A stretch of 64,000 nucleotides of DNA from Ovis canadensis (taxonomy: Eukaryota; Chordata; Mammalia; Artiodactyla; Bovidae): contig NC_091257.1 of the NCBI RefSeq assembly GCF_042477335.2, positions 46,408,501 to 46,472,500 on the forward strand. The letters are read 5' to 3'. The notes below the pieces were generated by a model. That model did no database searches and was not told the origin of the DNA. It was given only the letters and a program-made list of their open reading frames with translations. Shown one piece after another: positions 1 to 12,545 of this stretch (position 1 is the stretch's first letter; every line of letters begins with the position of its first letter). Both the position numbers and the translations under genes were made by a program.

Positions 1-249
1 CAAGTACAACACTCACATCTATCAGCCACCTTCTCCTCTGCAGGCCCAGCAACTTGGGGGTGACGATCTGTAATGTCAAAGCATTCCCTAAGCAATCCTG
101 TTCCCTTTTACCTCGAACAGGAGTTAAAGGGGCAAGTTTTGACTAAAATACCAAAAACTAGACACCACATTCCAACGTGAAATACGATACAAAGCAACAT
201 TATCAAAGGAAGCATGCCAGGAAGGTTATGTAACTCTTAAAACCATGTA
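1..249. other. intergenic, nothing recognised
   Basis: No long open frame, RNA gene or repeat family was recognised here. Confidence 0.4.
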
Positions 250-505
250 GCCATGTCAAAGGCAAACAGAGTTCAAGTTACTTTTTTTTAACTGAAGGGT
301 AATTGCTTTACAATTTGGTTTCATTTCTGCCATACACAAACATGAATTAGCCATAGATGTACATATGTCCCCTCCCTCTTGCACCTTCCTCCCACCTCCC
401 ACTCTTTCCCACTCCTCTGAGTTGTTACAGAGCCGGAGGTTGATTTCCCTGAGTCAAACAGCAAACTTCCATTGGCTATCAATTTTACACATGGAAGTGT
501 ACAAG
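250..505 (-). mobile_element. L1 LINE 3' end, antisense
   Basis: Starts with a T run followed by the antisense of the bovine-type L1 3' end (aactgaagggtaattgcttt), then the pyrimidine-rich cctccctcttgcacc block. The same arrangement recurs at 8162. The right border is approximate. Confidence 0.65.
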
Positions 506-789
506 CAGATTTTTGAAGATGAAGGTTTTTGGAGAAAGTTGCCAGCATGCTGCATGGATCTGACCAGAAGGGCCCCAAGGCTGTTTGCTTACTTGCAAGT
601 GTAAGGCAAAGAGCTTCAAAAGGCCACCCAGGGATTGCAAATTGTATCCTCATTACCGTCTGAGTTTTTGAAGGTAAAGTATTTCCCTTGGACTAGATCT
701 GATGCAGCATAGAGCTAGCTGTCTTAGATCCTGTTCAAGGACCACCCGCTGGAAAGAAGGTACCAAAGCAAAGAGCAGCAAGGGGTCCA

Positions 790-1110
790 CTTCCTAGTGG
801 AAGCAGACTCACAGACTTTAGAGAAAGAACTTGTGGTTGTCAGCAGGGGAAGGAAGAGGGAAGGGATAGGTAGGGAGTATGGGATCAGTGTGTACACACT
901 GCTGTATTTAAAAATGGGTAACCAACAAGGATCTACCGTATAGGTCAAGGAACTCTGCTCAGTATTATGTGGCAGCCTGGATGGGAGGGGAGTTTGGGAG
1001 AAAATGGATACATGTGTAAGTACAGCTGAGTCCCTTCGCTGTCCACCTGAAACTATTGCAACATTGTTAATCTGCTATACTCCCAATATAAAATAAAAAG
1101 TTTAAAAAAC
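790..1110 (+). mobile_element. L1 LINE 3' end
   Basis: Sense L1 3' UTR: purine-rich stretch, the gcagcctggatgggagggga block, acattgttaat, then an A-rich tail with aataaaa near 1090. The same block occurs at 42001. Confidence 0.65.
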
Positions 1111-1249
1111 GAAAAACGAGTCCTAGAGGCTGCAGATGACCAAATACAAATTCACTTCTTCAGGTGAACTGTGCTTTGAAAGACAAAGAGGCACCCAATA
1201 GAAAAAAGGCCAGTTTTAAGCACATGCCAGGGACTTTTAAACACACGCC

Positions 1250-1425
1250 AACCACTTCAGTGGTTACAATTTCGCCTTCCAATGCAGTGGTGCAGTTTCA
1301 ATCCCTGGTCAGGGAGCCAAGATACTACATGCCTCAAGGCCAAAAAACCCCAAAACATAAGCAATACTGCAACAAATTCATAAAAACCTTAAAAATGGTC
1401 CATATCAAAAAATAGTAATAATTAA
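1250..1425 (+). mobile_element. tRNA-derived SINE (CHR-like)
   Basis: Shows the promoter-B-like part (caatccctggtcagggagcc) and the tail caacaaattcataaaaacc followed by an A-rich end. The same architecture is seen at 39768 and 44661. Confidence 0.6.
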
Positions 1426-1889
1426 AAAAATAAACACATGCCAAATGGAGAGGTGTGAGCACTGGCTCATCAACAGTCCTTGTCAAGTAAGAACTTTCTT
1501 ATCTCCCCCAAAATTTACTTCTCTATTTACCAAGATGAGGAAAGAGTGATAGCACTTCACACACAGAGAGAAAAACCAGGACTCCCACTTCCTACAGCTC
1601 CTTGCGGGAAAGACAGGTAACTTTCAAGTAAGGCTGTGATTTTGATTGTTACATGAACATGGACATTATAAACAACTATGGTTAATCTTCTCATTTGAAA
1701 CAACCAAGGAAGTGTTTGATTTTCATCAAAGTGACCAGAAAAATCATGGCAATTGCTTGACTTGTCATTTGCAAAACGATCAGACCATTTTTGAAGCTGC
1801 CTCCCTTGTCTTTTTATCCTCTCCTGCCCTTGACTTTCAGACACGACCTTTTTTCCTCTTCTTCATGTTACTGTTTAATCATGACAGTC
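1426..1889. other. intergenic, nothing recognised
   Basis: Only short spurious frames; no repeat family could be assigned. Confidence 0.4.
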
Positions 1890-2085
1890 ATAACAACAGC
1901 TCACATTATTGAGCGCTTACTCTGTGCCAAGCACTCTGCGGTGTGCTCTATAGATACATTGCTCATTTCAGTGTCACACAAATCTCTACTATTGACATCC
2001 CATTTTACGTATGAGGAAACTGAGGTTTATCCATTGTTGCGAGTGAGTAAAGGACTGGCAATTCATCCAGATGGCTTGACCTGAA
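1890..2085 (+). repeat. MIR SINE
   Basis: Ancient mammalian MIR core: 'gagcgcttactctgtgccaa', then 'atgaggaaactgagg'. Diverged, as expected for this old family. Confidence 0.65.
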
Positions 2086-2506
2086 AAGAATGAATGATAT
2101 GTGGACTCTCAGTTCAAAGGATAAAACACACCAGGCTTGCTTTCTTTAATAAAACATATGTGGATCTCCCCCACAGCATGAGAAAATGGAAACATTCCAC
2201 TGAAGGAGAATGAGTAGAAAAGTAAACATAGCTATTGTTTGTAACAAAAATCCGCTGATGTACACACTCACTGCAAACTCCTGGATGATATCATTCTGTC
2301 AACAGTCACAAAGCTTTCTCAATCCAGACATGAAATAACAATGAAAACAATAACATAGAAAATTTGTAATGTTTGAGCTTTAAAAGCTGCCTTTTCATAT
2401 TTTCATCTGATTTTCTTCTCACTACAATCCTATGAGTAGGTATCATGAATACTATGTTTTCGATGAGGAAATGAAGATTAAAGCTTTTAAAAACTATGAT
2501 TTAGGG
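2086..2506. other. intergenic, nothing recognised
   Basis: AT-rich sequence with no supported feature. A short MIR-like 'cgatgaggaaatgaag' occurs near 2461. Confidence 0.4.
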
Positions 2507-2700
2507 ACCTCTCTAGTGGCGCAGTGGCTAAGACTCAACATTTCCAATGCAGGGGGCCCAGGTTTGATCCCAGGTCAGGGAACTAAGACCCTGCATGAAG
2601 TAACTAGAAAGATTTCACATGTTGCAATGACGATCAAAGACTCCCACATGTCACAACTAAGACCAGGTGCAGCCACATAAATAAATACAAATAAATAAGT
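2507..2700 (+). mobile_element. tRNA-derived SINE (CHR-like)
   Basis: Head 'ggcgcagtggctaagactc', central 'gatcccaggtcagggaacta', and an A-rich tail of repeated 'aaataaata'. Orientation is read from the head and tail. Confidence 0.65.
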
Positions 2701-3354
2701 TTTAAAAATAAAAACAAGAACTGTGATTTATTTAACACCAAAAATGAATACATGAGAGTCAAGACTAAAGGGAGCACATATCAAAGGGTAGTTGATATAT
2801 TAATCCATATCTGCATCAATATCCATATTAATCACTCTTAATCTTTGCATTTTTCAGTCACCAAAATGCCTTACAAAATCCTCTTTCAGATACTGAATCC
2901 CTCACTTCATTTCAATGAGACAATTCAAGGCAAGTAACAATGCATATGGTTTTCAGATGTAGAAACTAGGGCCTCAAGAAGTAACTGAGCTGGCCAAGTC
3001 AATGGAATACAAGAATCTTATAGGGTTTTACAGAACTGAGTTGAATTTCTGTCCTAAAATGGGAAGGCATGCCTTTTCTCACTAGAGAGATTATTCTAGA
3101 ACTTTAGAACCATGCCAATATATTTCCCAGTAACCAAGTCATCAGGATCTCTGTTCTCTGAGAAGGCAGAGGTTCATGCAAGCAATTAATCCAGCAAATT
3201 AAGTTCCAGCCCTCTTTATTTTAATTCCAAAAGTTAAAGCATTCTTTCCTATCTATTCTTCGTCTCCTCATAAGCAAAGACTCATAAATATTCCCATCTT
3301 CCAACCACTATATTTTTCACTCTATGGCCCCAAATACTAACAATTCACTAGCAC
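2701..3354. other. intergenic, nothing recognised
   Basis: No coding potential. 'gatgtagaaactagggcctc' near 2956 may be a MIR scrap. Confidence 0.35.
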
Positions 3355-3542
3355 AGAGCTTCTCGGGCTTTAGCATTTCCTTAGAAACATCTAGAAGTCC
3401 TGGTAAAACAAAGATTGCTGGGCAAACCCCACGCAGTTTCTGATTTTGTCAGATCTGGAGTGCAGACTGAGAGGTGGCATTTCTAACAGATTTCCAGGGG
3501 CTGCTGCTGGCCTGGGTACCACACTTTAAGAGAACCACCGGA
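3355..3542 (+). mobile_element. MER5A-like hAT MITE
   Basis: Terminal-type sequences 'gcttctcgggctttagcatt' and 'cacactttaagagaaccacc' bracket the interior 'gattgctgggcaaaccccac' typical of MER5A. Non-autonomous and old. Confidence 0.65.
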
Positions 3543-4324
3543 CAAGTATTTCTCCCAAATAGTCCCTGAAAGGGTTCCCACAGAAAAGCACTCAGCTGCT
3601 AAGGCTTCTATCTGGAGGATAAAGAAACACTTGTCATGACTCATAGCATTTTTCAAGCTTTTCCAGCCACAAAATTAAAAACAGAAAACGACTAGATTGA
3701 AAGCAAAATGAAAACAGCTAATGTTATACTGTCTAAATCTGAACTTATGGCAGGGTTTCTGGAGTTAGGAAAAAAGACATAATAACAGCTCAGGTGAGCC
3801 CGAGGCTGACCACATTGAAAGCTGGCACTACTGAGGCTACCAGAAAAACCTGGAGGCCAGGCCAGGCTGTTATGCCCTAACCCAAAATCACCGCAGACAC
3901 CTGGCTCCCAGTTTTGTTTTGTTTTTCTCTGTCAATGTAAGTTCTTCCAAACAATTCTCCAAACACATCAACCTATAACTCTTTTCATTAACTCATTTTT
4001 TCCCTACACCATCTACTATTTTTAACAGAAAAAAATATCAATTTTCCATAAACAAATATGGTTGGAACATCAAACAGGTAGATCAAAAATCTGAAGAGAG
4101 AAGCTGGCAAAAGGAGTTTTCTTAGGGGTCCTTTATTTTTGTGATGATCATCCCTAGAAAGCTTTCAGTGGAAACTTGAATTCCATTTTGTATCTCTCTA
4201 GGGAAAGACAAAGGCATTTTGTGTTATGGTATAAAATACTTTGGTATTGTGGGTACAAGTGTGACTAGTATTTTAAATAGTACCTTTTTATAAATAAAAA
4301 ATAACTGACAAGAAATGTTATTAT
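3543..4324. other. intergenic, nothing recognised
   Basis: No supported gene or repeat. AT-rich toward the right end, where the L1 begins. Confidence 0.35.
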
Positions 4325-5115
4325 TATGTTATTATTACCAGATATAAATCTACAAATAACAAATGCTGGAGAAGGTGTGGAGAAAAGGGAACCCTCCTAC
4401 ACTGTTGGTGAGAATGTAAGTTGGTGCAGCCACTATGGAAAACAGTATGGAGAGTCCTTAGAAAACCAGTTACCATATCATCCAGCAATCCCACTTCTGG
4501 GCATATACCCAGACAAAACTATAATTCAAAAATATACATGCACCCCTATGTTCAGAGCAGCATTATTCACAATAACCAAGACATGGAAATAATCTACACA
4601 TCCACTGATAGATGAAGGGATAAAGCTGTGGTACTTATAAGCAATGAAATACTACTCGGTCATAAGAAGAATGAAATAAGGTCATCTGCAGCAACATGGA
4701 TCCAACTAGAGATTCTCACGCTAAGTGAGGCAGTCAGGAAGAGAAAGACAAATACCACGTGATGTCACTTTACATATGGGATCTAAAATACGGCACAAGT
4801 GAACCTGTCTACAAAACAGAAACAGACTCACGACATAGAGAACAGACTTAGGGTTGCCAAGGGGGAGAGAAGAAGGAAGGGGATGGAGAGGGAGTTTGGG
4901 ATTAGTAAATGCAAACTAGTATATACAAGTTTGTATATACTAGTATAAACAACAAGGTCCCACTGTATAGCACAGGGAGTATTTTCAATATTCTGTCATA
5001 AACCATAATAGAAAAGAGTATAAGAAATGTATATATGTGTATAACAGAGTCACTTTGCTATACAGCAGAGACTGGCACAACACTGTAAATCAACTATACT
5101 TCAATAAAAAACAAG
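4325..5115 (+). mobile_element. L1 LINE, 5'-truncated 3' end
   Basis: Contains the degenerate end of L1 ORF2 (the stretch reading 'caatcccacttctgggcata', and 'catggaaataatctacacat'), followed by the L1 3' UTR and an 'aataaaaaacaa' tail near 5104. Stops and frameshifts are present, so it is inactive. It contains the palindrome at 4915-4944. Confidence 0.8.
4915..4944. repeat. perfect 14-bp-arm palindrome
   Basis: Arms ACTAGTATATACAA and TTGTATATACTAGT are exact reverse complements separated by gt. It lies in the 3' UTR of the surrounding L1. Confidence 0.9.
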
Positions 5116-6309
5116 ACATAATATTTCTGCTTAGAAAAGCTGTCAGTTCTACTTTTAATATAGGAACATACTGCAGGAACTATTGCCTGCAATATCACCT
5201 CGTGTCCATCACATTTCAAAATATGAGCCAGCCAATGAAGGATAACACTTCTAAGTGATAAACCAAAGTCATCCAAATGCGGTTTTTATGTCCCAGTGCT
5301 AAGAGAAGGGAAAACATGAGGATAATGGTAAGGTCATTGAATACACAGACTTGCAAAGAAGTTATTCTGTATGAGCATGAGTCACCAAAACTACTTCCTT
5401 AGTGATAACAGTTGCCTAAGTAACTCAGCTGCCTGACTCTGCTAAGAAATACATGGGCAGTGGGTTGGGTTTCGAACCCACTAGTCATTTCCTTTACTTA
5501 ATTGCTAAGTACTCTTTCTTCCTGGTTGCCGTTTGGGGCCTGTGTTTTCTGTAGCAACCCAGCAACTAGTCATTATGCTCTATTTTGTCAAGGAGAACAA
5601 AACAGCAAACTCGACATTTCCATGGATTTCACAGAAAAAGTGGTTGTTATTTCCTTCTGACTTGAGGGGGACATCAACTGAACTACTGAAACTACTGAAC
5701 TAGACCTCAAAGTGACAGAAAGATCATTCAAGACTCAGACAGAAGGATTTAAGAGAGAATAGAAGAGGGAATTAGATGCCCTCTGAATACAAGGAAGATG
5801 CTTTATTCATTTCTGGGTCCTTAGAGCCCAGCAGAGAGCCTGGCCCCCAGGAGGACCCTAAATATACTGACTGGATGGGGTCACTGCTTCTCTTCAGAAT
5901 ATTTCAATCTATTAGGTAATGGTGCCACTGCTGAGATTTCATCAGGCTCTTGCTTTCATGCATCCTTTTCCCCTTCTATCTACAATGGGGCTGTGATGTC
6001 TGTTGCTCCTACCCTTGTTCCCACAGGAAACACTTTAACATGCTGTTTTAACAGAGAGTGGTGCAAGTGTGCAGTTCTTGGAAAAATCTGAGCTGCAACA
6101 GCAGTGAGATTAGTATTGTGCAAGAAATGTTTAAAACTGGGTCGTAAGGTCCTATGTGTTATCAGTAACATAGCCTGAATTTGGCCTTAAGAATCTTGGT
6201 CACAGGCAGACACAGAGAATGGGCTTGTGGACATAACGGGGAAGGAGAGGGTGGGATAAATGGAGAAAGTGCCACTGACATATATGCACTAGTGGGGAGC
6301 TGCTGCATA
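5116..6309. other. intergenic, mostly unassigned
   Basis: No gene. About 5800-5880 ('gcccagcagagagcctggcc') resembles an old L2/MIR end, but weakly. Confidence 0.35.
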
Positions 6310-6748
6310 AGACAAGGGGCTCGGTTCAGCGCTCTGTGACGACCTGGAGGGGACGGAGGGGGTGCGAGGAGGCTCAAGAGGGAGGGGATATATGTATGCT
6401 AAGTCACTTCAGTCGTGTCCGACTCTGTGTGACCCCATAGACAGCAGCCCACCAGGCTCCCCCGTCCCTGGGATTCTCCAGGCAAGAACACTGGAGTGGG
6501 TTGCCATTTCCTTCTCCAATGCACGAAAGTGAAAAGTCAAAGTGAAGTTGCTCAGTCGTGTCTGACTCCTAGCGACCCCATGGACTGCAGCCCACAAGAC
6601 TCCTCCATCCATGGGATTTTCCAGGCAAGAATACTGGAGCGGGGTGCCATTGCCTTCTCCATATACATATAGCTGATTCATTTTGTTGTATAGCAGAAAC
6701 TTTACACAAAGTTGTAAAACAATTATACTCCAATAAAAATGTTAAAAA
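6310..6748 (+). mobile_element. L1 3' end split by a SINE
   Basis: L1 3' UTR sequence at 6310-6397 (…gaggggatatatgtatg) resumes at 6661 (atatacatatagctgattca) and runs to 'aataaaaatgtt' and an A run. The Bov-A2 between lies inside it; the repeated 'atatatgtat / atatacatat' may be the target duplication. Confidence 0.7.
6398..6660 (-). mobile_element. Bov-A2 SINE (dimeric)
   Basis: Two tandem antisense A-monomers: each carries the gtcgtgtccgactctgtg-type block and ends near 'ccttctcc'. A linker of 'gaaagtgaaaag' type joins them. Confidence 0.85.
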
Positions 6749-7289
6749 AAAAAAAGAATTTCGGTAATTGGGTAGTTCACTAAATCTCTCATTTCATACA
6801 TGTCTCTCATTACTCTTGGACTACACAATATTCCAAACATTAATAAATCTCCCTAAAATGTAAACTAATAGAGTAAGTATGGGGAAAAGCTGTTTTTACT
6901 TATAGAGGTGATGTGTTCCAAAAATGTGGTCAGCATCTCTCTTTTCCACAAAAGATTTTCATTCATCTCATTGCATGCAGGGATGATATGTCATAGTCAT
7001 CGCTTCATTCTGGTGAACTGAGTCAGAATTAAAAAATGAGATCTCCACAGAAAACCCTGAAAATGCCCATCGATGTCCTGATGATTCATTAAGGGCACTC
7101 TATTCTCTGAATCAGAAGGGGTCTTGTGGCTGCATGGGAAGGGGGCGAGGGGAAATCCATAGAGATAGATGAGACACCATGACAAGAATTCCAGAGACAT
7201 GGGGATGTCACCAGCACAAAAAGCACCATGGCATGTAAAGTACTGCAATGCAGTGAAGGTTGGAAGGGGAGCTGTAGCCAGAAGTCCTA
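6749..7289. other. intergenic, nothing recognised
   Basis: No repeat family or gene could be assigned. Confidence 0.35.
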
Positions 7290-7470
7290 AGTTCAAATCC
7301 CAAGTCTGCCACTTCCTGGCTGTGTGAGCTTGAGCAAGTTACTCAAGTTGTTCTGTGCCTCAGTTTCTTCATACATTTAACAGGGTTGTTGTGAGGATTA
7401 AATAAGTTAACACATGGCAAACAGTAAGCACTCATATACGTAGGCTATCATTATGATTACCACTAGCCTT
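7290..7470 (+). repeat. MIR SINE
   Basis: Well-preserved MIR: 'ttcctggctgtgtgagcttg', 'gtgcctcagtttcttcat', 'tgtgaggattaaata'. Confidence 0.8.
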
Positions 7471-8161
7471 CCCATCTGGGCCACACTCTGATTCTAGGAA
7501 CAACAGCAAAATCATGCCTGGTTATCATTAACATTGTTTAGAGTTCACTAATCAAGGATTGTGAAAACCAACCCAAAGTCAGCAAAAGAAAAACCCTGAT
7601 TAGACATGCAAATATGACTGCATTGTATTCTGTGCACATGTGTTTAACCCCCTAAAGTTCTAGAGATGACAGATGAATAAATAAATATTGTTCCAGAAAT
7701 TTTTCATGATTTATGATACAAAAAGTATATTTAATCTGTATTAAGCTCAAATCTCATCATATTTTTGCAGTTACTCCACACAGCCATATGAGTCCCATTA
7801 GAGAGTATATTTCTAGTACTTGGCTAATTAGAAATACAAAGTCTTACTTAATCTTTTGGAAACCGTTGCAGCAGAATTACAGAGAGGGCTGCCAATCCCT
7901 TTATTCTGCTACAGTTAACTCAGAATGTTCTTTCTTTACTTATTTTGTATCATTCTAATGAATTTTCTTAATCCTTTTGCCCTGCTTAGTTTTGTCATTT
8001 TGCCCTCTTAGATGTCCTTTCATTTGTCACATGGCTTCATTTAGGGTTACTCTGATTTGTTTATTTTTTCTAATATTTTGTCTTTTTTTGTAATTAGGAG
8101 AATATAAGTTTGATTCTTTTGCATTGGGGTTTTTTCCCCCCTCAGAATCATGTTTTTGATT
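7471..8161. other. intergenic; first copy of a local repeat
   Basis: No gene. The part from about 7653 to 7785 is recognisably similar to 9637-9765 (shared 'tctagagat', 'acagatgaata', 'ttaatctgta', 'agctcaaat'). Confidence 0.5.
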
Positions 8162-8360
8162 TTCATTTATTTTTTAACTGAAGGATAATTGCTTTACAGA
8201 ATTTTGTTTTCTGTCAAACCTCAACGTGAATCAGCCACAGGTATACATATAACCCCTCCCTTTTGAACCTCCCTCCCATCTCCCTCCCCATCCCACCCCT
8301 CTAGGGTGATAGATACAGAGTCCCTGTTTGAGTTTCCTGAGACATGCAGCAAATTTTTAG
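8162..8360 (-). mobile_element. L1 LINE 3' end, antisense
   Basis: 'aactgaaggataattgcttt', then the pyrimidine-rich 'cctcccatctccctccccat' and 'gagtttcctgagacatgcag', all antisense to the L1 3' UTR. Confidence 0.7.
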
Positions 8361-8707
8361 TATTTATTTATTCATTTATTTTTGGCTATGCTGGGTCTTT
8401 GTTGCTGTGGCGGGCTTTCTCCAGCTATGATGAGCAGGGGCTACTCTTTGTCAAGGTGCATGAGCTTCTCGTTGCAGTGGCTTCTCTTGTTTTGGAGCAT
8501 GGACTCTAGGATGAGTGGGCTTCAGTAGTTGAGGCATGTGGGCTCAGTAGTTAGGGAACCAGGCTCTAGAGCACAGGCTCAGTAGTTGCAGTACACAGAC
8601 AGGTTCAGCTGCTCCATGGCATATGAGATCCTCCCAGACGAGGGATCAAACCTGAGTCTCCTGCATTGGAAAGCAGGTTCTTTACTACTGAGCCACCAGG
8701 GAAGCCC
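8361..8707 (-). mobile_element. CHR-type tRNA-derived SINE, antisense
   Basis: Reads 'ttggctatgctgggtctttg' through repeated 'cagtagttg' motifs to 'gagccaccagggaagccccc', the antisense of the tRNA-like head. It directly abuts the L1 at its left. Confidence 0.8.
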
Positions 8708-10083
8708 CCTGATTTTCATTTCTAACTCTGACAAGTCATACTGATCTTTTTCAACACACACAGAGACCAAAGTTTGATGGGGTATATTTTAAACTCTGAG
8801 TTTATCAAACATAGTCAAAGTTAAATAATCAAGATTCTGAAAAAAATCACTTTGCTGGCTAAATGAATGTGACAAGGCAGTGCTAAAGCTTCTCCAGATT
8901 TTTGGAAAGATTGGTCAATTCATTAGTCAGTTTTGAGATAGGAGGGAAGAGGTTCTTTAATCCTTCCCAAATACACAAACAGACTATGGCTATAAGATAG
9001 TCAGGATCTCTTTCCCAACTTCATAGGTTATCATAAAGGTGAACTCAAAATTATTTTTACTCTTCAATTCTTTCAAAGAAAAGTATGCTATTAAACAAAG
9101 TTACTATAATTAGACCCATTACCAAAATATCTTCTGAAAAAAGTCTACCCCTGGGAACTTGATGACCTCCTCCAAATAAGCTGAGTAAACTCCCATGATG
9201 CCAAAGCAACTTGGCAGATTTTCTAACACTGGCAGGGCTTCCTTCTCTCTGATGAAAATGAGCAACATCATAGGACACAGGGCAAAACCTGCTTGCTCTC
9301 TTAAGGTCTCACTCAGCCCATAACTAAACTCTGATGCTATCATTTAGCTTTCTTTCCAATAAGGTCTGGGTTTTTATATCTGGGCTGCTTTTGTCTTGCT
9401 TTTTGGACCACGTGAACCAATACTGACAACCTAGGTTCATGTCTTTGTCCAACATCAATCTGAATTATTTTTCTGCACGTGTTTTCCTCTGTGTGGCAGT
9501 TAACATCCCCTGTCCCTCCTACATCCTCATCACCTTCTCTTTCTTTAGTTAGAGATGGTGCCCTAGACTTTGAGGAAATCAAAATTACATATACATGTAT
9601 AAAATATATGTAAACATCATATGTATAATCTCTTAAAGGTCTAGAGATAACAGATGAATACATTACAGTACTGTTTCAGAACAATTTTTCATAATTTGTG
9701 ATATGAGAAAAGCATGTTTAATCTGTAGGAAGCTCAAATTCCATAATATTTGTGTAGTTACATAGTTTTAAGGGAAATGATCATCTGCCTCCCCCAAGAA
9801 AAAGTTTCAAAGAAAATTCTAGAAGTTCGTCTTCAAGCTTCTTTTTCTGTGGAACTTTTTTGGAGGCATAAAAGTGATGGAAGGCATTCCAAGTCTTTGA
9901 ACTTTTTAAAACTATGTTAGAGGAAACTGAAGAAGTTCACAATTTTGTACCAACGGCTGGAAAGCAGGCCAACACACTCAACTTATATAAGGAACAATCT
10001 AAGGGAATCAGTACTGATTTATGTGAACAGACTAGAAATATTGTAAGGAGTAAAACTGCATGACCCAATTCATACCCATCTTC
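8708..10083. other. intergenic; second copy of a local repeat
   Basis: No gene is supported. 9637-9765 resembles 7653-7785. A TATA-like alternating tract lies near 9590-9625. Confidence 0.4.
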
Positions 10084-10232
10084 TTTTTTTTTTTTTTTTT
10101 TTTGAACTTAAAAAAAAAAATTTGGCCACATCCTGCAGCACATGGGACCTCAGTTTCCCCAACCAGGGATTGAATCCACACCCACTACATTAGGAGGTGG
10201 AGTCTTAATCACTGGGCCACCAGGGAAGTCCC
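10084..10232 (-). mobile_element. tRNA-derived SINE, antisense
   Basis: Long T run, then an A run, then 'aaccagggattgaatccaca' and the head 'ggccaccagggaagtccc' in antisense. The facing T and A runs could pair as a hairpin. Confidence 0.65.
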
Positions 10233-10399
10233 TATACCCTACCTTTTTCATAAGGTTTTGCTCTATGTAGACTACAGAAAGGAAGTACTTCCAGGTAAAT
10301 GGATCTGAGTGAATTATTGTTCATCTAAGAGTAATTTTCCACCTAAAATATCTTCCATCTATAAAGCATCTATTCTTTTAATCAGTCCAGAAAGCTCAG

Positions 10400-11140
10400 A
10401 GCCCTTGACTTGCTTGCCCTCTTCCCAACTTCAGTGTCTAACAATCATCCTCCTTCTTCATGACTGTACCCACCAAGATCAGGCTTTTACCAGTCACACA
10501 ATCTACTGCAAACAGCTTTCAGACTGGTCTTCCCATTTCATCTTCCACAATATGCCAGAACAATCCTTTTAAAACACAGCCACAAGCATGTCTTTCCCCT
10601 CGTCAAAAGTTGCAGTGTCCCACTACCCACCACATTAATTACAAACTCCTTTCCTTGGCATTTAGTCCTCTAATGCATGGTTCCATATAAGCTTTCCATT
10701 CCCTTTCTCCCCTACAACTGCTCCATAATCAGCCACAGCGGGATTCTTTCTACTACCTACATGTCCCCAGAACCTGGATGCTTGTACAGTTTTTGCTTAT
10801 GAGTTTTCATCAGCATTGAGCATCCTCTGTCTGTGATAAGCTGTAGAAATCACACTCATTCCTCAAACGTCACCTTTTCTGAATACATTTTCTGATCTTA
10901 CCCAAATAGATGTGACCTTGTCTCCATATAAACCCTTCAGCATTTTATTCATACCTCCATCAGAGCACTCACTGACCACATTCCGCTATGTATTCATAAT
11001 AGAGCTCTTTCATGTGGTTCCTGACTTTTCCTCAAGGCTATGAGCTCCCCAGAGGCATGAAAAGTTTCTTAGCTTACCCGAATACACTAGGAAACATTGC
11101 AGGCAGTGCAAAAAACAAGTACCTATGTCTGATGAATGGA
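10400..11140 (+). repeat. L2 LINE 3' fragment
   Basis: Successive blocks match the recognised L2 3' end: 'cacaagcatgtctttcccct', 'ttacaaactcctttccttgg', 'ggctatgagctccccagagg'. It is too decayed to code. Confidence 0.55.
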
Positions 11141-11604
11141 ATATAAAGAAAGATGTGAGGGTAGGGGGAAATGAGCTGTATTCATGGAACTGAGAGGAGC
11201 TTAGGGTCTCATTGAAATTACTGTCTGGTGGGGAGCAGTGGGAGGTAAGGATGAATGGGCATACTTAGCCTGGCTTTCACAGGCCACTGTCAAACGATGA
11301 GCCTCAACCTCCTCTGAAGAAAAAAATGTTGCTTTCATTATGTTTATTACAAACTGTAACTGTTTGATTTGTCCCTTAAGAATTGTCTCTCAGTCTGACA
11401 CACGTGCACACATGGATCCAGCTCTACGTCCAAGAGCACCTGGACTGTACCTGCCTTGCTCACATTCTCCACCGTCTAGTAGGATGCCTGGAACATGGCA
11501 AACATTCAATACATGTGTTCTGAGTGTTAATGAAAGCTGTGGATCATAATACCCTGTAAAGATGAGAGGAGGTCCTGTGGAAAATGACTAGCACTAGTAT
11601 TAGC
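11141..11604. other. intergenic, possible L2 scrap
   Basis: 11440-11535 ('aggatgcctggaacatggca') resembles an L2 terminus. Nothing else recognised. Confidence 0.35.
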
Positions 11605-11690
11605 CTTCTGTTTCTCTCTTTTCTTTCTCCCTCCTTCCCACCCTTCCCTCCTTCTTCTTTTCTCCCCCTTCCTCCTTTCCTCTAGGAACT
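11605..11690 (+). repeat. polypyrimidine tract
   Basis: About 85 nt almost entirely C and T, with repeated ctcc/ttcc units. A low-complexity tract. Confidence 0.8.
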
Positions 11691-12545
11691 ATTCGTGCAT
11701 TAATTCATACATTCAATAAATGTGCCAGGCTTCTCTGTAGGCACTGGAGATAAGATAGTGAACAAAAGTCTCTACTGTCACGGACTTTACCTTTTAACAA
11801 GGGAATGAATCATTCACTTTGCAGCTTTAGGGAGTCTTAAGCATGCAGTTATTAAGAAAAAGAGGTTTTGGTTCAAAGTCAGACATGTTGGTGTGATTAA
11901 GCAGAGCCTGGAAGAAGGGAAGCCAATTGCTGTATTGCAGGGATGAGATATAGGATGGCTTGGACATGAGTCACAGCGACGAAAGAGAGGAGAGGGTGCA
12001 GAAAGCAGTGGACAGGACACCCATGGGATCTGAGCCATCCAAGGGTAAGGAAGTGGGAAGGAGGATGAAAGTTTCCAGTCTTGTTAGCTCGCTGTGTTGC
12101 CTTAAATAGAGAGAGAAGTTCGAAGGGGAAGCTGTAGTGGTTCATGGGGTTTAGAGTGTGAGATGAGTTAAGTCTAAATTTGAAAATGATGTCTTTGAAG
12201 AGACAGAAAGAAATCTAGGTGAAAATATTTCACTCTCGAAGTAAAGATTTAGAGCCAAGTGAAAACCAAACTCCCTTCTTATGTATTATGAACCACTGTT
12301 TCATCATTTGAATAACGTAAAACATGATATTCTAAGGATCTGTCAAATTCCTTTAGGAAGCTGCTCTTCACAACATAACCTGGTAGTTATCCTATACCTA
12401 CAGCTCCTGAAACACAGTATGCCTCTAAATAATGTTTGTGAATTAAATTAGTTAATAGCAAGCAAAATGTCATCAAGCCAATGAGAAAAGTGCACTTGGA
12501 GTCAGAAAGAGCTCAATTCAAATGCTTGCCCCCTAAAACTGGTAC
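11691..12545. other. intergenic, nothing firm
   Basis: A common old-repeat motif ('ccaggcttctctgtaggcac') occurs near 11725, but no family could be fixed. Confidence 0.35.
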
